From contig SAKE01000012.1 in assembly GCA_004017275.1 (NCBI GenBank), forward strand, positions 1 through 64,000: 64,000 nucleotides of DNA, written 5' to 3'. Shown here piece after piece: positions 37,720 to 46,584 of this stretch; the first letter of the stretch is position 1; each line of letters opens with the position of its first letter. A program made the translations under genes and the position numbers. The stretch comes from Mesorhizobium sp. Its GTDB lineage: Bacteria > Pseudomonadota > Alphaproteobacteria > Rhizobiales > Rhizobiaceae. The notes below the pieces were generated by a model that worked only from the letters and a program-made list of their open reading frames with translations, searched no databases and had not been told where the DNA came from.

Positions 37720-38637
37720 TTATGCGCGCAATGTCAGACGCTGCCGCGACAGCCGTCGATAGGACGATGGCGTCATCCGATGCTTGCGCATGAACGCCCG
37801 GTTGAAGTTCGAGATGTTCATGTAGCCGACCTGAAAACAGATGTCGGTGATCGGAATGTCGGTGTCCGCCAGCAGCTTGCAGGCCTGCCAGAGCCTGAGT
37901 TTGGCAAGGTGGTCGCTGAAGCTGTTGCCGGTGTTCTTCTGGAAGAACCGCGAAAACGTGCTCTCCGTCATCCCGGCCAGTTCCGCCACCTCCGGCAGCT
38001 TCAGGTCTTCGGCGAAATGCTGGAACAGATAGGTCAGGGTGCGCTGGATGATGTCCAGCGAGGCGGCATCGAGAACCGGCGAGAAATCGGGCGACGACAG
38101 CGATTCATATTCGTCGGTCCTGGCGAGAAGATCGACGAGGTTCAGGAACAGGCAGAACTTGCTTAGCCCGCTAACCTCGCCCATCCGCTCCATCAGCTCG
38201 GCGCCTTCCAATGCGGTCTGGCCGTGAAAGACCATCCCGCGCAGCGAGCGTTCGAGGAACGGTTCCAGTTCGCGCAATTCCGGCAACAGGCCTGCCGATC
38301 CCCGCAGCCTCTGCGCATCGAATTGCAGGACGATGTCGCGGCCTTCGATCAGCTCTCCCGGTTGCACCGCGGTCACCCAATCATGCGGCAGCCCGCCACC
38401 GACGATGGTCAAGTAGCCCGGCCCGAACTCGCCGATGTGATCGCCGACCAGAACCACGCCGGAGGATTTTCGCAACAAATGAATCTCGTATTCCGGATGG
38501 AAGTTCCAGACATTGCGCTCCCACGGGTAGTCGTCGAGCCGCCACAGGAAACTGTCGCTCGCTTCGGTGACGATGTGCTCGAAGGACGGCGCTGTCCGTG
38601 GGATCGCGGCTGTATTCTTTCTGCGCCTGAACTGCAT
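37720..38637 (-). CDS. AraC-family transcriptional regulator
   Basis: The 305-residue protein has an N-terminal cupin-like effector domain (NVWNFHPEYEIHLLRKSSGV) and a C-terminal pair of helix-turn-helices (LPEVAELAGMTESTFSRFFQ and ITDICFQVGYMNISNFNRAF). It lies upstream of and in line with the polyol transport operon, so it is the likely activator. The start at 38637 follows AGGAGG; the frame is open much further but unlike the family. The MATE gene diverges across 273 bp. Confidence 0.88.
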   Translation of the reverse strand: MQFRRRKNTAAIPRTAPSFEHIVTEASDSFLWRLDDYPWERNVWNFHPEYEIHLLRKSSGVVLVGDHIGEFGPGYLTIVGGGLPHDWVTAVQPGELIEGRDIVLQFDAQRLRGSAGLLPELRELEPFLERSLRGMVFHGQTALEGAELMERMGEVSGLSKFCLFLNLVDLLARTDEYESLSSPDFSPVLDAASLDIIQRTLTYLFQHFAEDLKLPEVAELAGMTESTFSRFFQKNTGNSFSDHLAKLRLWQACKLLADTDIPITDICFQVGYMNISNFNRAFMRKHRMTPSSYRRLSRQRLTLRA

Positions 38638-38910
38638 CCTGCCTCCTGGAAATCCCGGAATCCGTCGTCGCACCTCGTCGTCCATGCAATCCGTAGCAGC
38701 CCATCGCCCGCATGTGAAATGGACCTCGGCGGCAAGCATTGGTGGTCCGAGTGTTCCGGCTGGCTCAATCCGTTCCCGTCCCTCCTCCCTTGCCTTCATG
38801 TCGCGTTTCGTCCAAAAGCTGACGCAAACGCCGCGAAACCGAAGGTTTTGCCGTTTGATATGCGGCTTCCGGCTCTTTGCCGACGCGCCGTAGCTGGAAA
38901 GAGCGGAACA

Positions 38911-40314
38911 ATGTCTGCGATCGAAGCCGGCGCTCACGCGCCGGAAAATCTTTGGCGTCAGGAAATCAGGGCGACGCTGGCGCTCGCCTGGCCGATGGTG
39001 CTGACCAATCTCGGCCAGACCGCGATGACGGCTACCGACGTCATGATGATGGGCCGTCTGGGTCCGGATACGCTGGCCAGCGGCGCGCTGGGCGCCAATC
39101 TCTATTTCATGCCGCTGATCTTCGGGCTCGGCCTGATGCTGGCGACCTCGCCGATGATCGCCACCGAGCTCGGCCGCCGCCGCTATTCGGTGCGCGACCT
39201 GCGCCGCACCGTGCGCCAGGGCCTGTGGCTGGCGATCCTGATCTCGATCCCGATCTGGCTCGTGCTTTGGCATGGCGAGGGCATTCTGCTGGCCATGGGC
39301 CAGGACCCGGTGCTGGCACATCAGGCCGGCATCTATCTGCGCTGGCTCGAATGGGCGGTGCTGCCCTTCTACGGCTATATCGTGCTGCGCTCGTTCATCT
39401 CGGCGCTGGAACGGCCGGGCTGGGCGCTGGTCATCGTCTTCGTCGCCGTCGCCTGCAACGCCTTCTTCAACTGGGTGTTCATGTTCGGCAACCTCGGCAT
39501 CCCGTCGATGGGCATTGCCGGCTCCGGCCTTGCCACCTCGCTGTCCTCAACCCTGATGTTCATCGGCCTGGCTCTCGTGGTGATGCTGGAGAAGAAGTTC
39601 CGCCGTTACCGTCTGTTCGGCCGTTTCTGGCGATCGGACTGGCCACGCTTCAAGGGCCTGTTGCGGCTCGGCCTGCCGATTGCCGGGATCCTCGCCTTCG
39701 AGGTGACGATCTTCAATGCGGCAGCGCTGCTGATGGGCCTGATCGACGCGGCTTCGCTGGCCGCGCATGCGATCGCCATCCAGATCGCCTCGATCTCCTT
39801 CATGGTGCCGCTTGGCCTCAACCAGGCGGTGACGGTGCGCGTCGGCCTTGCTCACGGCGCCGGCAATCCGGAAGGCGTTTCGCGCGCCGGCTGGACCGCC
39901 TTTGTCATCGGCGTCTCGTTCATGGCGCTGATGGGGCTGGTCATGATCCTGTGGCCGCATCCGCTGATCAGCGCTTTCATCGATCTGGGTAATCCGGCCA
40001 ATGCCAGGGTGATCGGGCTTGCCGTGTCGTTCCTGGCCTTTGCCGCGTTGTTCCAGGTGTTCGACGGCGCCCAGGCGGTTGCCGCCGGCATGCTGCGCGG
40101 GCTGCACGACACCAAGGTGCCGATGATCTATGCCGCGATCGGCTATTGGGGCGTCGGCCTGCCGCTCGGCGTGCTGCTCGCCTTCCATTTCGGCTTCCAT
40201 GGCGTCGGCATCTGGATCGGCCTGTCGTCAGGGCTGGCCGTGGTGGCGGCGCTGCTGCTGGCGCGCTGGCTGCGCCGCGACCGCCTGGCGCCGCCGCTGG
40301 CGTTCGGGCATTAA
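38911..40314 (+). CDS. MATE-family multidrug/metabolite exporter (NorM-like)
   Basis: The 467-residue protein has twelve predicted helices. It begins each half with typical MATE stretches (ATLALAWPMVLTNLGQTAMT; FKGLLRLGLPIAGILAFEVT) and has IPSMGIAGSGLATSLSSTLM. It exports cationic drugs or metabolites with H+ or Na+. It is monocistronic, with a terminator-like hairpin just after the stop. No regulator other than the divergent AraC gene is adjacent. Confidence 0.92.
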   Translation: MSAIEAGAHAPENLWRQEIRATLALAWPMVLTNLGQTAMTATDVMMMGRLGPDTLASGALGANLYFMPLIFGLGLMLATSPMIATELGRRRYSVRDLRRTVRQGLWLAILISIPIWLVLWHGEGILLAMGQDPVLAHQAGIYLRWLEWAVLPFYGYIVLRSFISALERPGWALVIVFVAVACNAFFNWVFMFGNLGIPSMGIAGSGLATSLSSTLMFIGLALVVMLEKKFRRYRLFGRFWRSDWPRFKGLLRLGLPIAGILAFEVTIFNAAALLMGLIDAASLAAHAIAIQIASISFMVPLGLNQAVTVRVGLAHGAGNPEGVSRAGWTAFVIGVSFMALMGLVMILWPHPLISAFIDLGNPANARVIGLAVSFLAFAALFQVFDGAQAVAAGMLRGLHDTKVPMIYAAIGYWGVGLPLGVLLAFHFGFHGVGIWIGLSSGLAVVAALLLARWLRRDRLAPPLAFGH

Positions 40315-40354
40315 ACGGCAAGAGCGGCCGTCGGTGCCCGGCTGCCGTTTTGTT
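40313..40354 (+). terminator. Terminator-like hairpin after the MATE gene
   Basis: AAACGGCA (40313-40320) pairs with TGCCGTTT (40343-40350), with a GC-rich inner stem and a following TTGTT. It begins at the MATE stop codon. The large loop makes it a moderate candidate. Confidence 0.45.
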
Positions 40355-40553
40355 CCAAGTGGCCATTAAGACGGCGCCTTCAGATCGGCCGCGATACGTC
40401 CCCCAGCGCGAGCAGTTGAGCCACAAAGCCGACCTTTGCCCCATCTACTTCGCCAGTTGCGAACCTACGGGATCGTCATCGGGACCGTCGCGGATCGACC
40501 TATTGCGGTCGTTCAGTTGCGAGCGTCGCTCCGAGACTGCACACTTGGTACGG

Positions 40554-41621
40554 TCAAGCCGTCGGTGCCGCGCCGCGCCGCTCGAGCGCGGTCTTGCGGA
40601 TGATTTCCGCGATCTCCGGGCTGCTGCCGCACAGCATCTGGAAATCCGCCGCGTGCAGCGACAGGAGCGAGACCGCCGTTGCGGCGCTGACGGTCGCCGA
40701 ACGCGGTTCGCCGGTGATCAGCGCCATCTCGCCGAAGAAGGCGCCAGGGCCAAGCTCCACCGGGTTCGGCGTCGCGACACTGACGCGACCCTCCACGACG
40801 AAGAACATCTGATCACCGGGCTCGCCATAGCGGCAGATCACGGCGCCCGCCGGCACCGTGCGAGGTCTTAGCGCGCGCACGATCTCGACCAGCACGGCCG
40901 GGCCGAGCTTCTGAAACAATGGCACGGCCGCGACCAATTGCCAATTGCGGACGAATTCCCCGCGACGGACTTCCTGATAGAAGCCGGTGGCAAGAATGCC
41001 GGCCCAGAGCGCGAAAATGCCGATGCCACACATCATGACCACCCCGGCAAGGACGCGGCCGGCGAAGCTTTGCGGAATGGCGTCGCCATAGCCGGTGGTG
41101 GACAGCGTGACCACCGCCCACCACATTGCCTGGGGGATGCTGCCGAACGTTTCCGGTTGGATGTCGCGCTCGATGACATAGGCCGCGAGCGCGACACCGA
41201 ACAGAACGACGCCGAAGAGCGTGGTGACGCCGATCAGGTTGCGCGCTTCGTTGGCCAGCACCCTGCCCAGCACCGGGAAGAAAGTCGAGTCGCGCAGCGG
41301 TTTCAGCAGCCAGACAGTACAGTAAAGGCTCCAGTCGGGCGTGCCGATGAGCAGAAATGCGGCGAGTGGAACCATGACCGCGAGCACATCGATGGCGATT
41401 GCCGGCGTCCTGTTCCGAACGTCTCCCGCCCGGCGCTTGAGCAGCGTCCCGGCCATCTGCAGGAGATAGGCGCCCCAAATGACCGCGAGCACTGCAGCCA
41501 GAGCCAGTCTGCTTCGCCCGGACATGTCCGGTGTCGTGAGCGCAGCCACCGCCAGAAGCCCAGGCGCAGCCAGCACCGCGTTGAGCGGCGCGTAAATTCT
41601 TAAGAAAGGCAGTACCGACAT
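40554..41621 (-). CDS. mloK1: Cyclic-nucleotide-gated K+ channel, MloK1 orthologue
   Basis: At 355 residues this matches the Mesorhizobium loti MloK1 channel almost line for line as I recall it (MSVLPFLRIYAPLNAVLAAP start). It has a voltage-sensor-like S1-S4 region, pore helix and filter TTGYGD (175-180), a very short C-linker and a cAMP-binding domain with FGEMALITGEPRSATVSA. The cAMP-contacting arginines R307 and R348 are kept. It conducts K+ across the inner membrane when cAMP binds. Its physiological role is little known. No partner gene is adjacent. Confidence 0.95.
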   Translation of the reverse strand: MSVLPFLRIYAPLNAVLAAPGLLAVAALTTPDMSGRSRLALAAVLAVIWGAYLLQMAGTLLKRRAGDVRNRTPAIAIDVLAVMVPLAAFLLIGTPDWSLYCTVWLLKPLRDSTFFPVLGRVLANEARNLIGVTTLFGVVLFGVALAAYVIERDIQPETFGSIPQAMWWAVVTLSTTGYGDAIPQSFAGRVLAGVVMMCGIGIFALWAGILATGFYQEVRRGEFVRNWQLVAAVPLFQKLGPAVLVEIVRALRPRTVPAGAVICRYGEPGDQMFFVVEGRVSVATPNPVELGPGAFFGEMALITGEPRSATVSAATAVSLLSLHAADFQMLCGSSPEIAEIIRKTALERRGAAPTA

Positions 41622-41998
41622 TCTAGGCCCACGAGCGGCTACTACCCGCCAACATAGATGCCTTCAAGGCAAGCGCAAAGGTGCGTACTGTCGCTGCGAT
41701 CGGCGCAAACCAGAGTTCGCTGAGGGCTCACGTAGAAGACGCATGGATACCCCGGGCAAATTCCTCGACCAGGAAATCAAGGATGATGCTGCCTGCGTTG
41801 GCATCAAAGGAGTGGTTGCCGTGTGCGTGCGATACGGCGATACGGCGCAAAGCCGCTGTTGGTCAGAGCCTCAGGAAGTTCGCGTGGTCAGGATCTGCCA
41901 TTCGCCAATGTCTTGCAGCGACCCAAAGGAAGCTTCGAGCGCTGGTCGTAGGGACCAATTTGCAGTCGCCGTCGATGCTCGTGCAACAAGCTCGCGCC
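41622..41998. other. 377-bp gap without a recognised gene
   Basis: This gap lies between the channel start and the end of the amino-acid permease operon. On the minus strand a ~38-codon frame with stops at both ends (about 41734-41853) encodes a peptide with VSHAHGNHSFDANAGSIILD. It looks protein-like but has no start context and could be a remnant. An 8-bp tandem duplication (GCGATACG twice) occurs at ~41828-41843. I see no RNA gene or repeat element. Confidence 0.3.
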
Positions 41999-42646
41999 TC
42001 AGCGCGCCGGCATCCGCTTCTCCAGCCTCCGCGCGTATTGCGTCAGCGGAAAGCACATGACGAAAAAGATCAGAGCCACCAGCCCGTAGACCTTGAACGG
42101 TTCGAAGGTGGCGTTGTTGATGGCGTTGGAGGTCCGCACCAGTTCCTCGAAGCCGATGATCGAGGTGAGCGCGGTCGATTTGATCAGCTGCACCAGGAAG
42201 CCGACGGTCGGTGCGCGGGTGATCGAAAACGCCTGCGGCAGGATGATCAGCCGGAGCTCCTGCAGATAGTGCAGGCCGAGGCTGGCGCCGGCATCCCATT
42301 GGCCGAGTGGCAGTGCCGCGACGCCGGAGCGCCAGATTTCGGCGAGATAGGCGCTGGCGAAGAAGGTGAGGCCGAGCACCGCCGCGGTCCACGGCTCGAT
42401 GCGCAAGCCGAGCATCGGCAGGCCGAAGAACATCAGGAACAACTGCATCAAGAGCGGCGTCCCCTGGAACAGGGCGATGTAGCCGGACGCGATGCGCCGG
42501 CTCCACTTGTTTTTGGCGATCCTGAAGAACAGCACGATCATGCCGACGATGCCGCCGCCGACGAAGGCGGCAAGCGACAGGAGTACCGTCCAACGGGCGG
42601 CGAGCAGGAGATTGCGCACGATGTCCCAGAAGGTGAATTCGATCAT
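41999..42646 (-). CDS. Amino-acid-type ABC transporter permease 2
   Basis: The 215-residue HisM/GlnP-type permease has four to five helices, the early ALFQGTPLLMQLFLMFFGLP block and the coupling loop DAGASLGLHYLQELRLIILP. It overlaps the preceding permease gene by 4 bp. With the next two upstream genes it makes a polar amino acid importer. No ATPase gene is present in this operon, so it must use one from elsewhere. Confidence 0.88.
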   Translation of the reverse strand: MIEFTFWDIVRNLLLAARWTVLLSLAAFVGGGIVGMIVLFFRIAKNKWSRRIASGYIALFQGTPLLMQLFLMFFGLPMLGLRIEPWTAAVLGLTFFASAYLAEIWRSGVAALPLGQWDAGASLGLHYLQELRLIILPQAFSITRAPTVGFLVQLIKSTALTSIIGFEELVRTSNAINNATFEPFKVYGLVALIFFVMCFPLTQYARRLEKRMPAR

Positions 42647-43299
42647 GATACGCCCGCCCCAAGCGCGCGGCGTCCGCCTGACACCAGGAGCCGTCGCAAG
42701 GCCATCGACAACACGAGATAGACCAGCGTCACGACGAAATAGGTTTCGAAGGAGCGGAAGGTGCGCGCCTGCAGCATGTCGGCCTCGTAGGTCAGCTCGC
42801 GCACCGCGATCTGCGACACCACGGCAGACTCCAGCATCATGATGACGATCTGGCTGGTGAGCGCGGGATAGATAACCTTGAGCGCCTGCGGCAGGACGAT
42901 CTTGATGAACACCAAGCGAGGCCGCAGGCCAAGCGCGAGCGCTGCTTCCGTTTGCCCGCCGGGCACGGCGTCAAGCCCGGCGCCGACGATCTCGATGGTG
43001 TAGGCCGCCATGTTGAGCGTCATCGCCAGCATGGCGGCCAGGATCGGGTCGAGCCGGATGCCGAGGCTGGGCAGACCGAAGAAGATGAAGAACAGCTGCA
43101 CCAGGAACGGCGTGTTGCGCATCACCTCGACGTAACAGGCGATTGCCCGCTTGAGCAGCACCGGGCCGTTTCGCCGTCCCGCGGCACCCAGGATGCTGAG
43201 CAGCGTTCCCGCCAGCGTGGTCACGGCGATCAACAGGATCGTCGTGGCCGCGCCGTGCGCGATGTCGCCCAGAGCACCCGGGAGCCAGGCAAAGGCCAC
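42643..43299 (-). CDS. Amino-acid-type ABC transporter permease 1
   Basis: The 218-residue permease has VMRNTPFLVQLFFIFFGLPS and coupling loop TEAALALGLRPRLVFIKIVL, standard for the HisMQ/GlnP family. It starts 6 bp after the binding-protein stop and overlaps the second permease by 4 bp (ATGA). Ligand specificity cannot be told; the neighbouring ureohydrolase suggests a guanidino compound or related amine. Confidence 0.88.
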   Translation of the reverse strand: MAFAWLPGALGDIAHGAATTILLIAVTTLAGTLLSILGAAGRRNGPVLLKRAIACYVEVMRNTPFLVQLFFIFFGLPSLGIRLDPILAAMLAMTLNMAAYTIEIVGAGLDAVPGGQTEAALALGLRPRLVFIKIVLPQALKVIYPALTSQIVIMMLESAVVSQIAVRELTYEADMLQARTFRSFETYFVVTLVYLVLSMALRRLLVSGGRRALGAGVS

Positions 43300-43305
43300 G
43301 GAAAC

Positions 43306-44112
43306 TCAGTCCTTGAGGTTGTCGGGATTGAGCGGCGTCTTCAGCCAGGCTTTCGAGCTTTCGTCCAGCTTGCCGTCGGCCAGCATCTTGGCAACGGCAT
43401 CGTTGACGGCCTTTTTCAGGCTGTCTTCGTTCTTGTTGAGGCCGATATGCGAAGGCGAGGTCAGAAGCTGGAACTTCTGCTCCGGCCTCAGCGCGTCCTG
43501 CTTGGCCAGCACCTGCGCGCCGACATCGTTGCCGACGACCATCAATTGGGTCTGGCCGGAGATGAAGGCTTGGATCACCGAATTGTAGTTGTCGAAGCGC
43601 TTGATGTCGGCCGACGCCGGTGCTGCCTCGGTGAGCGAGGTGTCTTCCAGCGTGCCGCGATTGACGGCGATCGACTTGTCGGCAAGGTCTTCCTTGCCCT
43701 TGACCGCCAGTGCTGCAGGACCGATCACGGCGATGTAGTAGGGCGCGTAGGCAACGGCGAAGTCGATCACCTGCTCGCGTTCCTTTGAATAGCCGACGCT
43801 CATCAGGAGGTCGACGCGGTGGTCGTTCAGGTATGGGATGCGGTTCTGGCCGGTGACGGCGACGGGATTGAGCTTCACCTTGAGCGTGTCGGCAATGTAT
43901 TGCGCGACATCCATGTCATAGCCCTTGAGGCTCATGTCGGCGCTGGCCGAGGAGAAGGGCGGAAAATCGGCGAAGACGCCGACATTGATGGTGCCGGCCT
44001 TGGTGATGTCCGCCAGCGCATCGGCGTTGGCGGCCTGACTTGAGAGGCCGAAACCGGCCGTGCCAAGCATCAGCACGGCGGCGATCGAGGCAAATGTCTT
44101 ACGGATCGTCAT
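43306..44112 (-). CDS. Amino-acid-type ABC substrate-binding protein
   Basis: The 268-residue protein has a signal peptide (cleaved near SQAANA) and the family 3 solute-binding fold (GTINVGVFADFPPFSSASAD, VDLLMSVGYSKEREQVIDFA, AVNRGTLEDTS). It delivers a small charged or polar amine to the two permeases. The hairpin at 44148-44178 separates it from the ureohydrolase gene upstream on the same strand, so both may come from one promoter. Confidence 0.87.
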   Translation of the reverse strand: MTIRKTFASIAAVLMLGTAGFGLSSQAANADALADITKAGTINVGVFADFPPFSSASADMSLKGYDMDVAQYIADTLKVKLNPVAVTGQNRIPYLNDHRVDLLMSVGYSKEREQVIDFAVAYAPYYIAVIGPAALAVKGKEDLADKSIAVNRGTLEDTSLTEAAPASADIKRFDNYNSVIQAFISGQTQLMVVGNDVGAQVLAKQDALRPEQKFQLLTSPSHIGLNKNEDSLKKAVNDAVAKMLADGKLDESSKAWLKTPLNPDNLKD

Positions 44113-44147
44113 TGTTATTCCCCTGTCTGGAAGCTTTGTTTGTTCGG

Positions 44148-44178
44148 GTCGGCCGCCGGCTCCAGCGCGGCGGCCGAC
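44148..44178 (-). terminator. Hairpin between ureohydrolase and binding-protein genes
   Basis: A perfect 10-bp GC-rich stem (GTCGGCCGCC at 44148-44157 with GGCGGCCGAC at 44169-44178) with an 11-nt loop lies 33 bp after the ureohydrolase stop. No T-run follows on the minus strand, so RNA processing or stabilisation is more likely than termination. Confidence 0.5.
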
Positions 44179-44210
44179 TTCGTACCTGGATTCGTTTGGA
44201 TTCGGAGAGG

Positions 44211-45272
44211 TCAGGCTCCCTTGCCTGTTATCGCCGGGCTGAACACCATCAGGCTCAGTATCTCGAACAGCACCTGCGCGGCGGCATGCGCCGTGTTGGT
44301 GGTCGCGTCGTATTGCGGCGCCACCTCGACGACGTCACCGCCGACGATGTTGAGGCCTTTGAGGCCGCGCAACAGTTCAAGCACTTCGCGCGTCGTCAGG
44401 CCGCCGACTTCCGGCGTGCCGGTGCCGGGCGCGAAGGCCGGATCGACGCTGTCAATGTCGAAGGAGACATACGTCGGACCGTCGCCAACGATCTTGCGGG
44501 CCTTCTCGATGATGGCCGGAATGCCGAGACCGGTCACCTCCTCGGCATGGACCACGGTCATGCCGGACTCGTAGGTGAATTCCCACAGATATTCGGCCGA
44601 GCCGCGGATGCCGATCTGGATGGTGCGCGTCGGGTCGAGCACGCCGTCAAGCACGGCGTTGCGGAACGGCCCGCCATGGTGGAACTTGGTCATGTCGAAC
44701 AGGCCACTGGTGTCGCAATGGGCGTCGATATGGATCAAGCCGACCGGCGCCTTCTTTCCGACGGCCTTCAGGATCGGATGGCTGATCGAATGGTCGCCGC
44801 CGATCGAAAGCGGAATGACGCCGGCATCGACGATCTGGTTGGTGCGGCGCTCGATATCCTCATGGCTGGTTTCCAGCCGGTAGCGGCTGCGGAACGGCGT
44901 ATCGCCGATGTCGGCGACCTTGAGCTCATGCGTCGGCGCGCATTCCAGCACGTGATTGTAGGGGCCGATGCGCTCGATGGCGCGCAGCGCCCTTGGCCCG
45001 AAGCGCGAGCCTGGCCGGTTGGTGACACCGAGGTCCATCGGCACGCCGATCATCGCCACCTGAAGGTCGCCGAAATCCGGATTGTCGGCCGATATTTCGC
45101 GATAGGGCGCGGCAAGGAAGGTAGGGATGCCGGAATAAGGCGCCAGCCGGGTGCCGCTCTTGGAAAAGATCTTGTCGGCGACCTTGCGGAATTTCGGGTC
45201 GAACATCTCGCCGCCATGGCTTTCGCCATATTTGCGACGCAACGCGTCGAGCTTGCCGCGATCGTATCCCAT
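44211..45272 (-). CDS. speB: Agmatinase-family ureohydrolase
   Basis: The 353-residue protein has the binuclear manganese ligands of ureohydrolases: GGDHSISHP (H161), HIDAHCDT (D183, H185, D187) and SFDIDSVDP (D272, D274). It would split a guanidino compound into urea and an amine; agmatine to putrescine is the default call. It is ~45 residues longer than E. coli SpeB, mainly at the N-terminus, as in guanidinobutyrases and similar enzymes, so the true substrate is open. The urea formed could feed the urease at 9-19 kb. It is divergent from a LysR gene. Confidence 0.82.
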   Translation of the reverse strand: MGYDRGKLDALRRKYGESHGGEMFDPKFRKVADKIFSKSGTRLAPYSGIPTFLAAPYREISADNPDFGDLQVAMIGVPMDLGVTNRPGSRFGPRALRAIERIGPYNHVLECAPTHELKVADIGDTPFRSRYRLETSHEDIERRTNQIVDAGVIPLSIGGDHSISHPILKAVGKKAPVGLIHIDAHCDTSGLFDMTKFHHGGPFRNAVLDGVLDPTRTIQIGIRGSAEYLWEFTYESGMTVVHAEEVTGLGIPAIIEKARKIVGDGPTYVSFDIDSVDPAFAPGTGTPEVGGLTTREVLELLRGLKGLNIVGGDVVEVAPQYDATTNTAHAAAQVLFEILSLMVFSPAITGKGA

Positions 45273-45448
45273 GCCGGTTCTCCCTGCCTGACTGGAGCAG
45301 TCCGGTCTTCGGCGATGCTTGGCTCGATCGTTTCGAACCCCGCCGCGGTTACGGCGGCCGCCTGTTGACCTGACGTCTTGATGCTGTTCCCGGGACAAGT
45401 GTCTGGCAGCGGCATTGAAAAATCAATTGATATTGTTAGGGTGTTTTC

Positions 45449-45465
45449 TGTGAGAAAATCTCACA
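45449..45465. promoter_or_regulatory. Perfect palindrome in the LysR/ureohydrolase promoter region
   Basis: TGTGAGA-AAA-TCTCACA is a perfect 7-bp inverted repeat, 17 bp upstream of the LysR start and ~177 bp upstream of the ureohydrolase start. It contains a T-N11-A core as expected for LysR-type operators. It is the only such palindrome in the 209-bp gap. Confidence 0.6.
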
Positions 45466-45481
45466 ATAAACGTGGATGCTC

Positions 45482-46456
45482 ATGACCAATCGCCTGCCGC
45501 CCCTCAATCCGCTGCGCGCCTTCGAGGCAACGGCCCGGCATGGCTCGCTGACCAAGGCAGCCAGCGAGCTGAATGTCACGCATGGCGCTATCAGCCATCA
45601 GATCAAGGCGCTTGAGCAGTCGCTCGGCGTCAAGCTGTTCGAGCGGGTCGGCCAGCGGGTCAAACTGACACCGCATGGCGCCGAACTTTTGCCGGCGGTA
45701 TCGACGGCTTTTGACGGCATCGCCGCCGCCACCCAGCGGCTGACAAGACCTGCGAGCAGCGGCGCACTGTCGGTGTCCTGCGTGCCGGCGCTGCTGCTGT
45801 TGTGGATGACTCCACGGCTGGGCAGCTTCACCGCGCAATATCCCGACATCAGGCTGACGCTTATCCCCTCAAACGATCCCAAGGATTTGCGGGCGCCGAA
45901 CATCGACGTCTGCGTGCATTATGGCGATGGCAGCTGGACCGATTGCTGGATGCGCAAATGGTCGGGCCTCGAACTGTTTCCCGTGGTCAGCCCGACACTG
46001 ATCAACAACCGCCCGATCCGCAGCGTCAGGGACCTTGCCGACCATGTCTTCCTGCATGGTGACGACGGCCGCGAATGGCACACCTGGCTGGCGGCCGCCG
46101 ATGCGCTGGATCTCGAACGCGGCCGCCGCCATCACCTTGGCGATGCGCGCATGGCGACCGAGGCGGCAGTGTATGGCCATGGCGTGGCGTTGGGCGACTC
46201 GGTGACGGCGAGCGCGCTGCTGGCCAGGGGCATGCTGGTGGCTCCGTTCAGCCTGTCAGTGCCGGCGGTCGACGATTTCTATGTCGTGTGCCGCAACGAG
46301 ATGAGAGCGACGCCGATCGTGCAGGTGTTCATCGACTGGCTGTTTGCCGAGAAGGAACAGGCCGACAGCCGCGCCGACGCCCCGGTGGCGGGCCGCATCG
46401 TCAGCCGCCGCAAGCGTCCGGCGCTCAGGGTCATCGGCGCCAAAACCGGCACCTGA
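45482..46456 (+). CDS. LysR-type transcriptional regulator, GcvA-like
   Basis: The 324-residue protein has the GcvA-type start RLPPLNPLRAFEATARHGSL, helix-turn-helix KAASELNVTHGAISHQIKAL, and a periplasmic-binding-like effector domain. The last ~40 residues form a basic tail (GRIVSRRKRPALRVIG) beyond the usual length. It likely regulates the divergent ureohydrolase/transport operon through the palindrome just upstream of its own start. An in-frame ATG at 45476 is equally possible. Confidence 0.9.
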   Translation: MTNRLPPLNPLRAFEATARHGSLTKAASELNVTHGAISHQIKALEQSLGVKLFERVGQRVKLTPHGAELLPAVSTAFDGIAAATQRLTRPASSGALSVSCVPALLLLWMTPRLGSFTAQYPDIRLTLIPSNDPKDLRAPNIDVCVHYGDGSWTDCWMRKWSGLELFPVVSPTLINNRPIRSVRDLADHVFLHGDDGREWHTWLAAADALDLERGRRHHLGDARMATEAAVYGHGVALGDSVTASALLARGMLVAPFSLSVPAVDDFYVVCRNEMRATPIVQVFIDWLFAEKEQADSRADAPVAGRIVSRRKRPALRVIGAKTGT

Positions 46457-46584
46457 TGCCAGCCTGGGCTTGCAGGGTTTTCTTTTTGTCGGGCCAGCCT
46501 GAAACCGGGCAGCGTTTTGACCAATTCGATGCTATGAGGCCTGTCGCGGTTGTGTATTGCAGGCAGCGAAGGCAGTGTTGAAAC

